Source: an uncultured Isosphaeraceae bacterium | Lineage (GTDB): Bacteria > Planctomycetota > Planctomycetia > Isosphaerales > Isosphaeraceae | Length of the DNA stretch: 64,000 nt | Direction: 5' to 3' | Assembly: GCA_945957605.1 (NCBI GenBank) | Contig: CAMFLR010000008.1 | Span: 62,001-126,000 of the forward strand | Part shown: positions 9,452-17,402 of the stretch, piece by piece | Numbering within the stretch: position 1 is the first letter of the stretch | How the letters are laid out: the number at the start of each line of letters is the position of its first letter | The notes under the pieces: model-generated | The model's database searches: none | Seen by the model: the letters and a program-made list of their open reading frames with translations, nothing else | What the model was told of the DNA's origin: nothing | Made by a program: the position numbers and the translations under genes

Positions 9452-9946
9452 GTGGCCATCCTCACGAGCTTATTGAACATCCTGGTGGTGTTGACCTCGC
9501 TGTTCCTGATCTGCCTGGTTCTGATCCAGCGTGGAAAGGGCGGCGGACTCGCAGGTGCATTCGGCGGGGTGGGCGGCTCGAGCGCGTTCGGCGCCAAGGC
9601 CGGCGACATCTTCACCCGGATCACCATGATCACGGCACTCGCCTGGATCTTCATGCTGATGGTCCTCGTGAATCTGTCGAACCGCGAGCGTTCGGCATTC
9701 ACCGACGAAGGTCTTCCCTCCGAGCCGTCGAAGAGCGCTTCGTCTCCCAAGGGAGCGACGGACCTTCCCGCCGTTCCCGGTTCGGGAGCGAGCACCGGTG
9801 CTGAACTGGCTCCGCCGCCAAGCATTCCGGCCGTGCCGACGACCCCGTCGACCAGCACGACCACTCCGCCCGCCAACCCGGTAAGCCCGGCCGGTCCGTC
9901 GGCCCCCTTGCCCGTTTCGCCCGCGCCTACCGAGACCAAGAAGTAA
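9452..9946 (+). CDS. secG: Preprotein translocase subunit SecG
   Basis: Small membrane subunit of SecYEG. 164 aa from a GTG start at 9452, preceded by CAAGGAC. It has two membrane segments (about residues 4-26 and 55-77) joined by the conserved loop IQRGKGGGLAGAFGG and GGSSAFGAKAGD, diagnostic of SecG. The C-terminal 80 residues are a Pro/Ser/Thr/Ala-rich tail, longer than in E. coli but common in planctomycetes. The tpiA-secG order is widespread in bacteria. A strong hairpin follows at 9992. Confidence 0.95.
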   Translation: MAILTSLLNILVVLTSLFLICLVLIQRGKGGGLAGAFGGVGGSSAFGAKAGDIFTRITMITALAWIFMLMVLVNLSNRERSAFTDEGLPSEPSKSASSPKGATDLPAVPGSGASTGAELAPPPSIPAVPTTPSTSTTTPPANPVSPAGPSAPLPVSPAPTETKK

Positions 9947-9991
9947 TCGATCGACGTTCGGTTAGCCGACTTCCGGTGCGACCCGCGACCC

Positions 9992-10012
9992 GGCCCACGA
10001 CTTTCGTGGGCC
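9992..10012 (+). terminator. Hairpin after secG, possible attenuator
   Basis: GGCCCACGA (9992-10000) pairs perfectly with TCGTGGGCC (10004-10012) with a 3-nt loop. There is only a short T-poor tail (TTCCGCCGTTTG), so termination may be partial, with read-through into yicC. Confidence 0.5.
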
Positions 10013-10058
10013 TTCCGCCGTTTGAGTCGCCGGCTCTCTTTTGCGGATCGAGGACCTT

Positions 10059-10931
10059 GTGCTGCTGAGCATGACAGGTTTTGGCGAAGCTCGGCTCCAG
10101 GACGACCGCTGGACGGTCATCGCAGAGCTACGCACCGTCAACAACCGTCATTTCAAACTCACGTCGCGCATCAGCGATCCGTACTCGTCGCTCGAACCCG
10201 ACGCTGAACGCCTGGTGCGCGAGTCGATTCGACGCGGAACCGTGCAGCTCACGCTTCGGGTGGAGCGTCCCCGCCGCGCAGAGGATTACAAGCTGAATTT
10301 GGTGGCGATCCGCAGCTATGCCGAACAGCTTTGTGCGCTTCAGGGTGGTGAGACGGTCACGATCTCGGCACTGATTGGCCTGCCGGGAATCGTCGAGGAA
10401 CGCCGGCCAGCGACTGACGACCCGCATCAGGATTGGCCCGAACTCTCCGCTGTCATCGCCAAGGCGCTAGCTGAGTTGCAGACAGCGCGACAGGAAGAGG
10501 GGAAAGCTATGGCAGCCGAGCTGCTTTCGCTCGGCAAGGTGATCGAAACGAACCTCGATCGCGTGCTGGAACGCGGTCCCGAAGTTGTCGCGGCTTATCA
10601 GAAGCGTCTCACCGAGCGAGTGCAAAACCTTGTGCGCGACCACGGGATTGTCGTCGAAGCCAAGGATTTGATTCGCGAGGTTGCCATTCACGCCGAGCGA
10701 GCCGACATCGCCGAGGAAATCACGCGACTCAGGGCTCATTTGAAGCAGTACGTCGAAGTGATCGACGAGGCGGAAAGCTCGGGCCGCAAGCTGGAATTCG
10801 TCGTGCAGGAAATGGGTCGAGAAACGAACACAATCGGCTCGAAGGCGAACGACTACGAAATCAGCCGCGCTGTGGTGGAAATGAAGGGGGCCTTGGAGAA
10901 GATCCGAGAGCTGATTCAGAACGTCGAATGA
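10059..10931 (+). CDS. yicC: YicC family endoribonuclease
   Basis: YicC/YloC-family protein, 290 aa; members are metal-dependent endoribonucleases linked to RNA turnover. The start chosen is GTG 10059 (giving M-L-L-S-MTGFGEAR), 6 nt after GAGG. A TTG at 10041 or the ATG at 10071 are alternatives. The N-terminal MTGFGEA motif and the C-terminal block with EMGRETNTIGSKAND are family hallmarks, and the acidic stretches that bind metal are intact. Its stop overlaps the gmk ATG by 4 nt, the usual yicC-gmk-rpoZ arrangement. Confidence 0.94.
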   Translation: MLLSMTGFGEARLQDDRWTVIAELRTVNNRHFKLTSRISDPYSSLEPDAERLVRESIRRGTVQLTLRVERPRRAEDYKLNLVAIRSYAEQLCALQGGETVTISALIGLPGIVEERRPATDDPHQDWPELSAVIAKALAELQTARQEEGKAMAAELLSLGKVIETNLDRVLERGPEVVAAYQKRLTERVQNLVRDHGIVVEAKDLIREVAIHAERADIAEEITRLRAHLKQYVEVIDEAESSGRKLEFVVQEMGRETNTIGSKANDYEISRAVVEMKGALEKIRELIQNVE

Positions 10932-11587
10932 GTGCGCAGGCGTCTGGTAACTTTGCGACGAGGGTCGATTTGAGTTCTTCCGCGAACGTTCACGACTGGT
11001 CGAACCTGGCAGGTCGACTCATTGTGGTGTCGGGCCCGTCGGGCAGCGGCAAAACCTCGCTCGTGCGCAAACTCGTCGCCCGGCCCGACAGCCCGGCTCG
11101 ACTTTCCGTATCAGCAACCACCCGCCCGCCTCGTCCAGGCGAGGAGAACGGCCGCGAATACTATTTCTTGACCCGAGCCGATTTCGAGTCTAAACGCGAC
11201 CGTGGCGATTTTCTCGAGTGGGCCGAGGTGCACGGCAACCTTTACGGCACACCCGCGGAACCGGTCCGGCAAGTCTTATCGCTCGGCCTCTGCGTGATCC
11301 TCGAGATCGACGTTCAAGGCGCGCTTCAGATCGTCGAGCGCGTGCCATCGACTGTGCTCGTCTTCGTCAACACGCCGACCTTCGAGATCCTCGAAGAACG
11401 CCTGCGGAGCCGCTCGACCGAAGACGAGGCGACGATTCAAATCCGCTTGAGCAATGCTCGCCGGGAAATTGACCTGAGTTCAAAATATCATCATCAACTT
11501 GTCAATGAAGATCTCGACCGGGCTGTCGATGCCCTGGCGGATCTATTGGCCCAGCTTGGCTGTGAAAGGACAACGCGCGATGCTTGA
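10928..11587 (+). CDS. gmk: Guanylate kinase
   Basis: Phosphorylates GMP to GDP using ATP. 219 aa, slightly long because of a roughly 25-residue N-terminal extension before the core. The P-loop [14 protein letters not shown] lies at about residues 36-49. [19 protein letters not shown] carries the GMP-binding residues, and [13 protein letters not shown] and ILEIDVQGA follow as in the family. It is translationally coupled to yicC upstream (ATGA) and overlaps rpoZ downstream by 8 nt, so the three are co-expressed. Confidence 0.97.
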   Translation: MSAQASGNFATRVDLSSSANVHDWSNLAGRLIVVSGPSGSGKTSLVRKLVARPDSPARLSVSATTRPPRPGEENGREYYFLTRADFESKRDRGDFLEWAEVHGNLYGTPAEPVRQVLSLGLCVILEIDVQGALQIVERVPSTVLVFVNTPTFEILEERLRSRSTEDEATIQIRLSNARREIDLSSKYHHQLVNEDLDRAVDALADLLAQLGCERTTRDA

Positions 11588-11849
11588 TGAATTGAAGGAA
11601 GAATTGATCGTCAACAAGGTGGGCGGCCGGTTCAAGCTTTCGACCTTGATTCAGAAGCGAATGATCGCCCTGAACCAGGGTTCACGTCCCATGGTCGACG
11701 CGCGCGGCCTCGACAAAATGACGATCGTGATCCAGGAAATTATGCAGGACAAAATCTACCTGGACATGTCGGGCAACCTGCATTTGGCCGAAGCGACCGA
11801 GGCGGTTGAAGACGGCGGGACGGTCGATCTTACCCAGCCGTCAGAATGA
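11580..11849 (+). CDS. rpoZ: DNA-directed RNA polymerase subunit omega
   Basis: Small RNA polymerase subunit that helps beta-prime folding. 89 aa from ATG 11580 ([20 protein letters not shown]), overlapping the 3' end of gmk by 8 nt. A longer in-frame start inside gmk is unlikely. The core resembles planctomycete omega: [22 protein letters not shown], then a second helical block with [20 protein letters not shown]. Identification also rests on the gmk-rpoZ neighbourhood. Confidence 0.88.
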   Translation: MLDELKEELIVNKVGGRFKLSTLIQKRMIALNQGSRPMVDARGLDKMTIVIQEIMQDKIYLDMSGNLHLAEATEAVEDGGTVDLTQPSE

Positions 11850-12013
11850 TCGGGTCGGAGCGAATCTGCTCCGATTCTTTGGGTCGTTCTTGAAAGGCGG
11901 TTGGCCGGCGCGTCCGATACATTTCGGGCGAAGCCGGCCTCGGGAAGGAGGCCCGGCAGGCGTGCATCCGCGCGCCTGTTTTCGGTCGGCTTCAGGATTG
12001 ACGAGGCAGACCG

Positions 12014-14278
12014 ATGTTCGACCGCGAACGCATGACCCGGCACAGTCTGGGTTACGCGCTGCTGTTCCTCGTGGTTTTCCTCGGGCTCAGCCTGGGAGGC
12101 TACGACCCAGCCGATCCTCCCGGCTCCGCGGCTCGCCCCGCGAATGCGCCCGTGAAGAATCCCTGCGGCCCCGTCGGCGCATCGATCGCGCACGCCGGCT
12201 ACCAGACGTTCGGCGTCGCCTCGTTCGGCCTGCTCTGGGGGCTCGTTGTCGTCGACCTGCTCCTGTTCGCACGCCAGAGAGTCTCAGACCCCGGCCTGAA
12301 GGCGTTCGGCCTGCTGATGGTCGCGACCGTCATCGCTGCCGCGTTTCATCGCTTTGGCGCGGGATTGAGGCCGAGCCCGCCGATTGGAGCAGGTGGATAC
12401 ATCGGTGCGCTCTGCGTGAACTTCCTCGAAGGGCAATTCGGTCCCGCAGGGATGTATTTGATCCTTTCCGCGGTGGGACTGGTCGGGCTCGGACTCTGCC
12501 GCGACACCCTCATTGCCTGGCCGTTCGCGCTCGTGATCCACCAGATCAAACACCGCCGTGCCGGCCAAGCCGCAATTCCCACAAACTCCGGCGAATCCAC
12601 TCGGCCGATCGTCGCCGAACCTGCGCGATTGGAACTCGCATCACCGCCATCGCGATTTGAAGGCCGCCCTGCCCTGGCCCGGACTGTCGCCGCGCCTCCG
12701 CAGCCCACGCCCAACAATAATCTCCCCGCGCGCCGGAGCAACGAGCCCTCTGTGCACGTGCCAATCCCGGCCGACGGCTCGTATGTGCTGCCGCCGCTTT
12801 CGCTGCTGGAACAACCCAGCCCTTTCCCTGTCCAGGAGCACGAAGCGCTCATTCATCAGCGTGCGCTCCTGGTCGAAAAAACCCTGCTCGAATTCGGTTG
12901 CCAGGTGCGTGTGGTGCAAATCGACACCGGCCCGGTGATCACTCAGTTCGAAATCGAACTCGAAGCTGGCTTGCGTGTGGCGAAGATCAACAGCATCGCC
13001 AACGACCTTGCGATCGCGCTCGCAGTGCCAAGCGTGCGTATCGTATCGCCGATTCCGGGGAAGACGACGGTCGGCATCGAAGTTCCAAACGAGCGCCGGA
13101 TGTTCGTGAAGCTGGGCGAAGTGGTGGAAGGCTCGCAATCGCGACTCGACCGACTCCGGATACCGCTGTTCCTTGGTAAGGATGTGAAAGGAACTTCGCT
13201 CTCGTTCGACCTCGCCGAAATGCCTCACCTGCTCATTGCAGGCCGAACTGGCACGGGTAAGTCGGTCTGTTTGAACGCGATGATTCTGTCGATTCTGATG
13301 ACGCGCCGGCCCGACGAAGTGAAGATGATCCTCATCGATCCGAAGCAGGTCGAACTGTCGCAGTTCAAGCGCATACCGCACCTGATGCATCCGGTGATCA
13401 CCGATAATAAAAAGGCTGAGTCGCTACTCTCCTGGGCATGCGACAAGATGGACGAGCGTTACGGCTATTTGGCACGGGCCGAGGTGCGGAATATTCAGGG
13501 TTTCAACGCTCTGGGCGCTGAGGAAATCTACAATCGCCTTCGCCCCGAGGATGAGGAAGAAAAGAAGAATATCCCCACATATATGCCGTCGATTGTGATC
13601 ATCATCGACGAAATGGGTGACCTGATTGCGCAAGTGGGTAAGGAAGTCGAAACGCACATTGTGCGGCTCGCCCAGAAAGCTCGTGCCGCAGGGATTCACC
13701 TGATCTTGGCCACGCAGAAACCGACGGTCGACGTCATTACCGGGCTCATCAAGAGCAACCTTCCCGCACGTATCGCGTTTCAGGTTTCGAGCCGCAACGA
13801 CTCGCGCGTCGTCCTCGACGAAATGGGCGCCGACAAGCTGCTCGGCAACGGCGATATGCTCTTCCTGATCCCCGGCACGTCGCACCTCGTTCGTGCCCAG
13901 GGGACGTACGTATCTGACGCCGAAGTTAATCGGGTATGTGAATATCTCGCTCAGTATCCCGTCGAATTCACCCGCGAGCTGGTGCAAATGCAGGTGGGTG
14001 GGCTCGCGGGTAAAGAGCGTGGTGCGGGCTTGAAGGAACGCGACGAGTTGTACGAGCCGGCGATCGAAATCGTCATCCGCGAAGGCCGCGGCTCGTGCTC
14101 GCTCTTGCAACGTGCGCTTGGGATAGGCTACGGCCGAGCCGCTCGACTCATCGACTTCATGGCCGAAGACGGGATCGTTGGCGAGTACAAGAGTGGCTCC
14201 GCGCGGGAGGTCCTCTACTCGTGGGACGAGTGGGAGCAACTCAGGGGCGGGGCGAATTCGGGCGGAGCGGCGGCGTAG
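12014..14278 (+). CDS. ftsK: FtsK/SpoIIIE DNA translocase
   Basis: Hexameric ATP-driven DNA pump that clears chromosomes from the division plane. 754 aa. Four hydrophobic segments span about residues 10-30, 58-80, 98-116 and 145-175, followed by a Pro/Arg-rich linker (about 180-240). Then comes the motor: an alpha domain (about 255-370), Walker A GRTGTGKSV at about 410, Walker B IVIIIDEMGDL at about 530, and LATQKPTVDVITGLIKSN. A winged-helix gamma domain (about 690-745, LLQRALGIGYGRAARLID) would read polar DNA motifs. The 3' end overlaps the convergent phosphatase gene by 38 bp. It is retained although planctomycetes generally lack FtsZ. Confidence 0.96.
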   Translation: MFDRERMTRHSLGYALLFLVVFLGLSLGGYDPADPPGSAARPANAPVKNPCGPVGASIAHAGYQTFGVASFGLLWGLVVVDLLLFARQRVSDPGLKAFGLLMVATVIAAAFHRFGAGLRPSPPIGAGGYIGALCVNFLEGQFGPAGMYLILSAVGLVGLGLCRDTLIAWPFALVIHQIKHRRAGQAAIPTNSGESTRPIVAEPARLELASPPSRFEGRPALARTVAAPPQPTPNNNLPARRSNEPSVHVPIPADGSYVLPPLSLLEQPSPFPVQEHEALIHQRALLVEKTLLEFGCQVRVVQIDTGPVITQFEIELEAGLRVAKINSIANDLAIALAVPSVRIVSPIPGKTTVGIEVPNERRMFVKLGEVVEGSQSRLDRLRIPLFLGKDVKGTSLSFDLAEMPHLLIAGRTGTGKSVCLNAMILSILMTRRPDEVKMILIDPKQVELSQFKRIPHLMHPVITDNKKAESLLSWACDKMDERYGYLARAEVRNIQGFNALGAEEIYNRLRPEDEEEKKNIPTYMPSIVIIIDEMGDLIAQVGKEVETHIVRLAQKARAAGIHLILATQKPTVDVITGLIKSNLPARIAFQVSSRNDSRVVLDEMGADKLLGNGDMLFLIPGTSHLVRAQGTYVSDAEVNRVCEYLAQYPVEFTRELVQMQVGGLAGKERGAGLKERDELYEPAIEIVIREGRGSCSLLQRALGIGYGRAARLIDFMAEDGIVGEYKSGSAREVLYSWDEWEQLRGGANSGGAAA

Positions 14279-14894
14279 GATCGCCGGGCCAGTAGTCGAC
14301 GAGCCTGAGCGTTTTGCCATCCCAGCGCAGGTCGTGCACGCCGACGAAGTCGATCGGAATCCGGTCGAAGTCTGCGTGCGAGTATTCGTCGATTACTGCT
14401 GCGAGCAGCACGCGATTGATCACACCATGTGCGACGACCACAACCGTCAGGCCGCGCTCATTCTCTAGCAACTCTCGCAACGCCGGGACTGCGCGAGCGA
14501 GCATGACGTCGAACGATTCGCCCCCTTCGTGCGTGAACGACGTTTCACCCGCGATCCAGCGAGATTTTGCTTCTTCGTAGACTGGCCATCCCTCGTGGCG
14601 CGGTATGCCGCTCATGGGGCCCATCTTGCGTTCGTGCAACTTGGCGCACGTTTTGAGCGTCAGTCCGCACGCCTCAGCAATCACTCGTGCGGTCTCCTCG
14701 GCCCGGCGCATTCCTGACGAATACACGGCGTCGATGCCAATTGCCGCCAGCCGCTCGGCGACTCTTCGCGCTTGAATGAAGCCGGCGGCACCGATGCCGA
14801 TGTCGGATTCGGCGCCGTGGAAGAGGTCTGGCGCGGATGTTTCGGCGTGACGGAGCAACAAGACACGCGTTTCGCTGAGAGAAGAGGCAGCCAT
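14241..14894 (-). CDS. Histidine phosphatase family protein (phosphoglycerate mutase-like)
   Basis: 217-aa branch-1 histidine phosphatase. The phospho-histidine motif LLLRHAETS is at about residues 12-20, SSGMRRAEETA at about 59 supplies a phosphate-binding Arg, HERKMG at about 86 is the family's acidic/helix motif, and VVAHGVINRVLL at about 152 supplies the second catalytic His. The family includes cofactor-dependent phosphoglycerate mutases, CobC and many small-molecule phosphatases; substrate cannot be assigned. It converges on ftsK with a 38-bp overlap, which is unusual but occurs between tail-to-tail genes. Confidence 0.9.
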   Translation of the reverse strand: MAASSLSETRVLLLRHAETSAPDLFHGAESDIGIGAAGFIQARRVAERLAAIGIDAVYSSGMRRAEETARVIAEACGLTLKTCAKLHERKMGPMSGIPRHEGWPVYEEAKSRWIAGETSFTHEGGESFDVMLARAVPALRELLENERGLTVVVVAHGVINRVLLAAVIDEYSHADFDRIPIDFVGVHDLRWDGKTLRLVDYWPGDPTPPLRPNSPRP

Positions 14895-15041
14895 CGGTTC
14901 GAATAGTCTCAGGGGATGCGGTCGGATCGAGCGGGTTGCCGGCTCGGATCAATGAATACCGTCGCGGTTTGAGATAGTTAGTGATAACCTGATTTTCAGT
15001 GAATGGGAACGGACGGGCGCCGTTTTTTGACGGAGCGACTC

Positions 15042-15371
15042 ATGAACTCCGGCGAAATTCCGCAAGTAAATCCGCGACGAAAAGTTCGACTCCGCTTGAG
15101 CGTGGCGGGCCTGATGGTGCTGGTTGCGTTAAGTGCGATCGTCTTGTTCGTTTACGAATCGGCGGAACGCCAGCATCGGAAATTGATCGCCCAGGCTGTT
15201 TCCGTGATCCAAACGAACCGTCCCGATATCGATTTGACCGATTTTGACGTCACGCTCGGAAAGACCAGTGCCGATGGGCAATTCACCGCGATCGACTTCC
15301 AATCGCGCAGCGATCGCCGGACGATGTTTGGTGTGACCGTTCCCCGGTCGGGTCAACGTCCGCACAATTGA
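15042..15371 (+). CDS. Small single-pass membrane protein, unknown
   Basis: 109-aa hypothetical from ATG 15042 (MNSGEIPQVNPRRKVRLRL). A basic N-terminus is followed by one membrane segment (LSVAGLMVLVALSAIVLFVY, about residues 18-37), then a soluble region of about 70 residues with DLTDFDVTLGKTSADGQFTA. The arrangement suggests a cytoplasmic N-terminus and an extracytoplasmic C-terminal domain. An in-frame ATG at 15003 would add 13 residues. No family recognised. Its neighbours, a phosphatase and an adenylate kinase, are not in an obvious operon with it. Confidence 0.6.
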   Translation: MNSGEIPQVNPRRKVRLRLSVAGLMVLVALSAIVLFVYESAERQHRKLIAQAVSVIQTNRPDIDLTDFDVTLGKTSADGQFTAIDFQSRSDRRTMFGVTVPRSGQRPHN

Positions 15372-15570
15372 GATTAACCGCGAACTCGATCGCAAAATAG
15401 TCAAAAGAATAACAATATGTAAAATGCGCACGGAATCGGCGACGGTGGGGTTGCCGAGGACGGTGGCGCCGGTTCATGATATAAACTAGAAGGAGAATCT
15501 GCCGCGTTCGGCGGCCTCCAACTTTCAGCGTGCCAGCACGCTCGCAGCTCCCGTACGATGGGTTGATACC

Positions 15571-16215
15571 ATGCCGACCACGCGCAAATACCGCACAATT
15601 CTGCTTTTCGGCATGCCTGGTAGCGGCAAAGGGACCCAGGGATCGGTGCTGGGACAGCTTCCCGGCCTGATTCACATCTCCTGCGGCGACGTGTTTCGCA
15701 AAATCCCCAAATACGGCGAGCTTGGACGCGAGATCGTCACGTTCACGTCGCAAGGGCTGATGGTGCCCGACGAGCTGACGGTCCGCATCTGGGAGCGGCA
15801 CATCCAGATTCTCGAAATGCAGGAACTCCTGCTTCCCGAGCAGCACACGCTCGTGCTCGACGGCCTCCCGCGTAACTACTCGCAGGCCGTGACGCTCGAT
15901 CGCGTGCTCGACGTCACGCAGATCTTCCACTTGAAGATCAACGATAACGAGGAAGCGAAAGACCGCCTTCGCGCTCGCGCGTTGCGCGAAAACCGGCTCG
16001 ACGACATGAACGACGGCGTCATCGCCCGCCGGCTTCAAACTTATTACGAAGAGACCTACGACACTCTGAAGTTCTACGATTCGTCGTTGATTTACGATGT
16101 CGACGCGTCGCAATCGCCGCTCGACGTGCTCCGGACGATCATCTGCCGGCTTTCCGACATGCGGCATCTCGTCGACGCAACCACGAAGCAGAAGGCGAGC
16201 GTTTCCGCCCCCTGA
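15571..16215 (+). CDS. adk: Adenylate kinase-like nucleoside monophosphate kinase
   Basis: 214-aa P-loop kinase interconverting AMP+ATP and 2 ADP, or a close variant. The P-loop FGMPGSGKGTQ is at residues about 11-21, ISCGDVFRKIP follows in place of the usual ISTGDLLR, and LVLDGLPRNYSQA matches the DGFPR motif. DRLRARALRENRLDD is the lid-side arginine region, with a short LID and no zinc cysteines. The threonine-to-cysteine change in the NMP-binding motif and the short lid make it a divergent member, so exact nucleotide preference is uncertain. The next gene starts 22 bp after its stop. Confidence 0.88.
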   Translation: MPTTRKYRTILLFGMPGSGKGTQGSVLGQLPGLIHISCGDVFRKIPKYGELGREIVTFTSQGLMVPDELTVRIWERHIQILEMQELLLPEQHTLVLDGLPRNYSQAVTLDRVLDVTQIFHLKINDNEEAKDRLRARALRENRLDDMNDGVIARRLQTYYEETYDTLKFYDSSLIYDVDASQSPLDVLRTIICRLSDMRHLVDATTKQKASVSAP

Positions 16216-16237
16216 CCTTCCGGAGCGGTTCGCTCGC

Positions 16238-17218
16238 ATGATCGTCCCACGCTTCTGGGCCGAAGCGCGTCTTCAACACCGAGAGCCGAGGCGGCAGATC
16301 ACGCTGCGCCGCTCAGGCTGGTCAAACGAAAGTCAAACCGCAGCGCAGGCGATGGCCGACGCCCGCGTGCGCGACGCCATGGAGCGTGCCCAGCGCGGTG
16401 AACGACTTCCACGCAACGATCGCAAAGTGCCCTACAACGGCGGCGACGGGGTACCGATTCGCGAGGAGATCGTCGCCACGCATGGGGAAAGCGTGATCAC
16501 GCGCAATTCTTACGGTGCACTCTGCCTGAACACGCCGAACGTGCTTTTTGCCGACGTCGATTTTGCAGTCGCTCCTTATGGCGGTCTATCCTGTGTTGCG
16601 GCCTCGCTTTTCGCCATTTTGTTGGCTTGCGCGGCCTTTCTGTTTAAGTTTCGCCCAGCACTGGCCATTGGGCTGATTGTCGGCGGATTCGCCCTGCTCT
16701 TCCTGACTAACCTCATGGTGCGTATTGCTCGGAAGCGCTATCAAGAGCAGTGCGAAGGAACCGCGATCGGCCGCGTTGAACGCTTCGCGGATCAAAATCT
16801 CGACTGGTCAATGCGACTATATCGCACGCCGGCGGGACTGCGCGTGCTGGTGACTCACAAGACGTTTGATCCCAACGACGAAGGCGTATCTCAATTGTTC
16901 TCCGAGATCGGCGTCGATCGCATCTATGCGCGGATGTGTGCAAACCAGCAATGCTTTCGCGCCAGGCTGACGCCCAAGCCCTGGCGGATGGGTATCAAGG
17001 CGCACATCAAACCACAGCCTGGTGTCTGGCCGATCAACCCCGATCGTCTTCCCGATCGCAATGCCTGGCTTGCCGTCTACGACGAGCAGGTTCGCTCGTT
17101 CGCCGCATGCAGATATCTCAGCACGCTTGGTCCCGGCGCGATGGATTCGTCGGTGCGTCCGGTGGTTGAACTCCACGATCGAATCAGCCAGGCGCTGACC
17201 GAATTGCCCATCGCGTGA
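16238..17218 (+). CDS. Conserved membrane protein, unknown function
   Basis: 326-aa protein of unrecognised family from ATG 16238; longer frames would run into the adenylate kinase gene. The N-terminal 100 residues are polar. Two adjacent hydrophobic segments (about residues 110-130 and 135-155, from GGLSCVAASLFAILLACAAF to GLIVGGFALLFLTNLMV) form a hairpin. The C-terminal half is soluble, with YRTPAGLRVLVTHKTFDPND and an ARMCANQQCFRARLTPKPWR segment containing two cysteines. It probably sits in the inner membrane with both ends cytoplasmic. It lies 22 bp after the adenylate kinase, so co-transcription is likely. Confidence 0.7.
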   Translation: MIVPRFWAEARLQHREPRRQITLRRSGWSNESQTAAQAMADARVRDAMERAQRGERLPRNDRKVPYNGGDGVPIREEIVATHGESVITRNSYGALCLNTPNVLFADVDFAVAPYGGLSCVAASLFAILLACAAFLFKFRPALAIGLIVGGFALLFLTNLMVRIARKRYQEQCEGTAIGRVERFADQNLDWSMRLYRTPAGLRVLVTHKTFDPNDEGVSQLFSEIGVDRIYARMCANQQCFRARLTPKPWRMGIKAHIKPQPGVWPINPDRLPDRNAWLAVYDEQVRSFAACRYLSTLGPGAMDSSVRPVVELHDRISQALTELPIA

Positions 17219-17402
17219 ATCTTTACGTCGGTCGCCCCAAGACCGAAGCGGTTGCGAAGTTGGGGCGAGGGCGGTAACTTGATTTGCTGCTGATTTCCCC
17301 GGCGCCGCCTCTCGCCCTTCACGGCTGCCTGGATCAGGATTTGGACGTTTCAGGTCCCATCCCAATCGCCCAACGAGTTTCACCGACGCAAAGGAGCTGC
17401 GG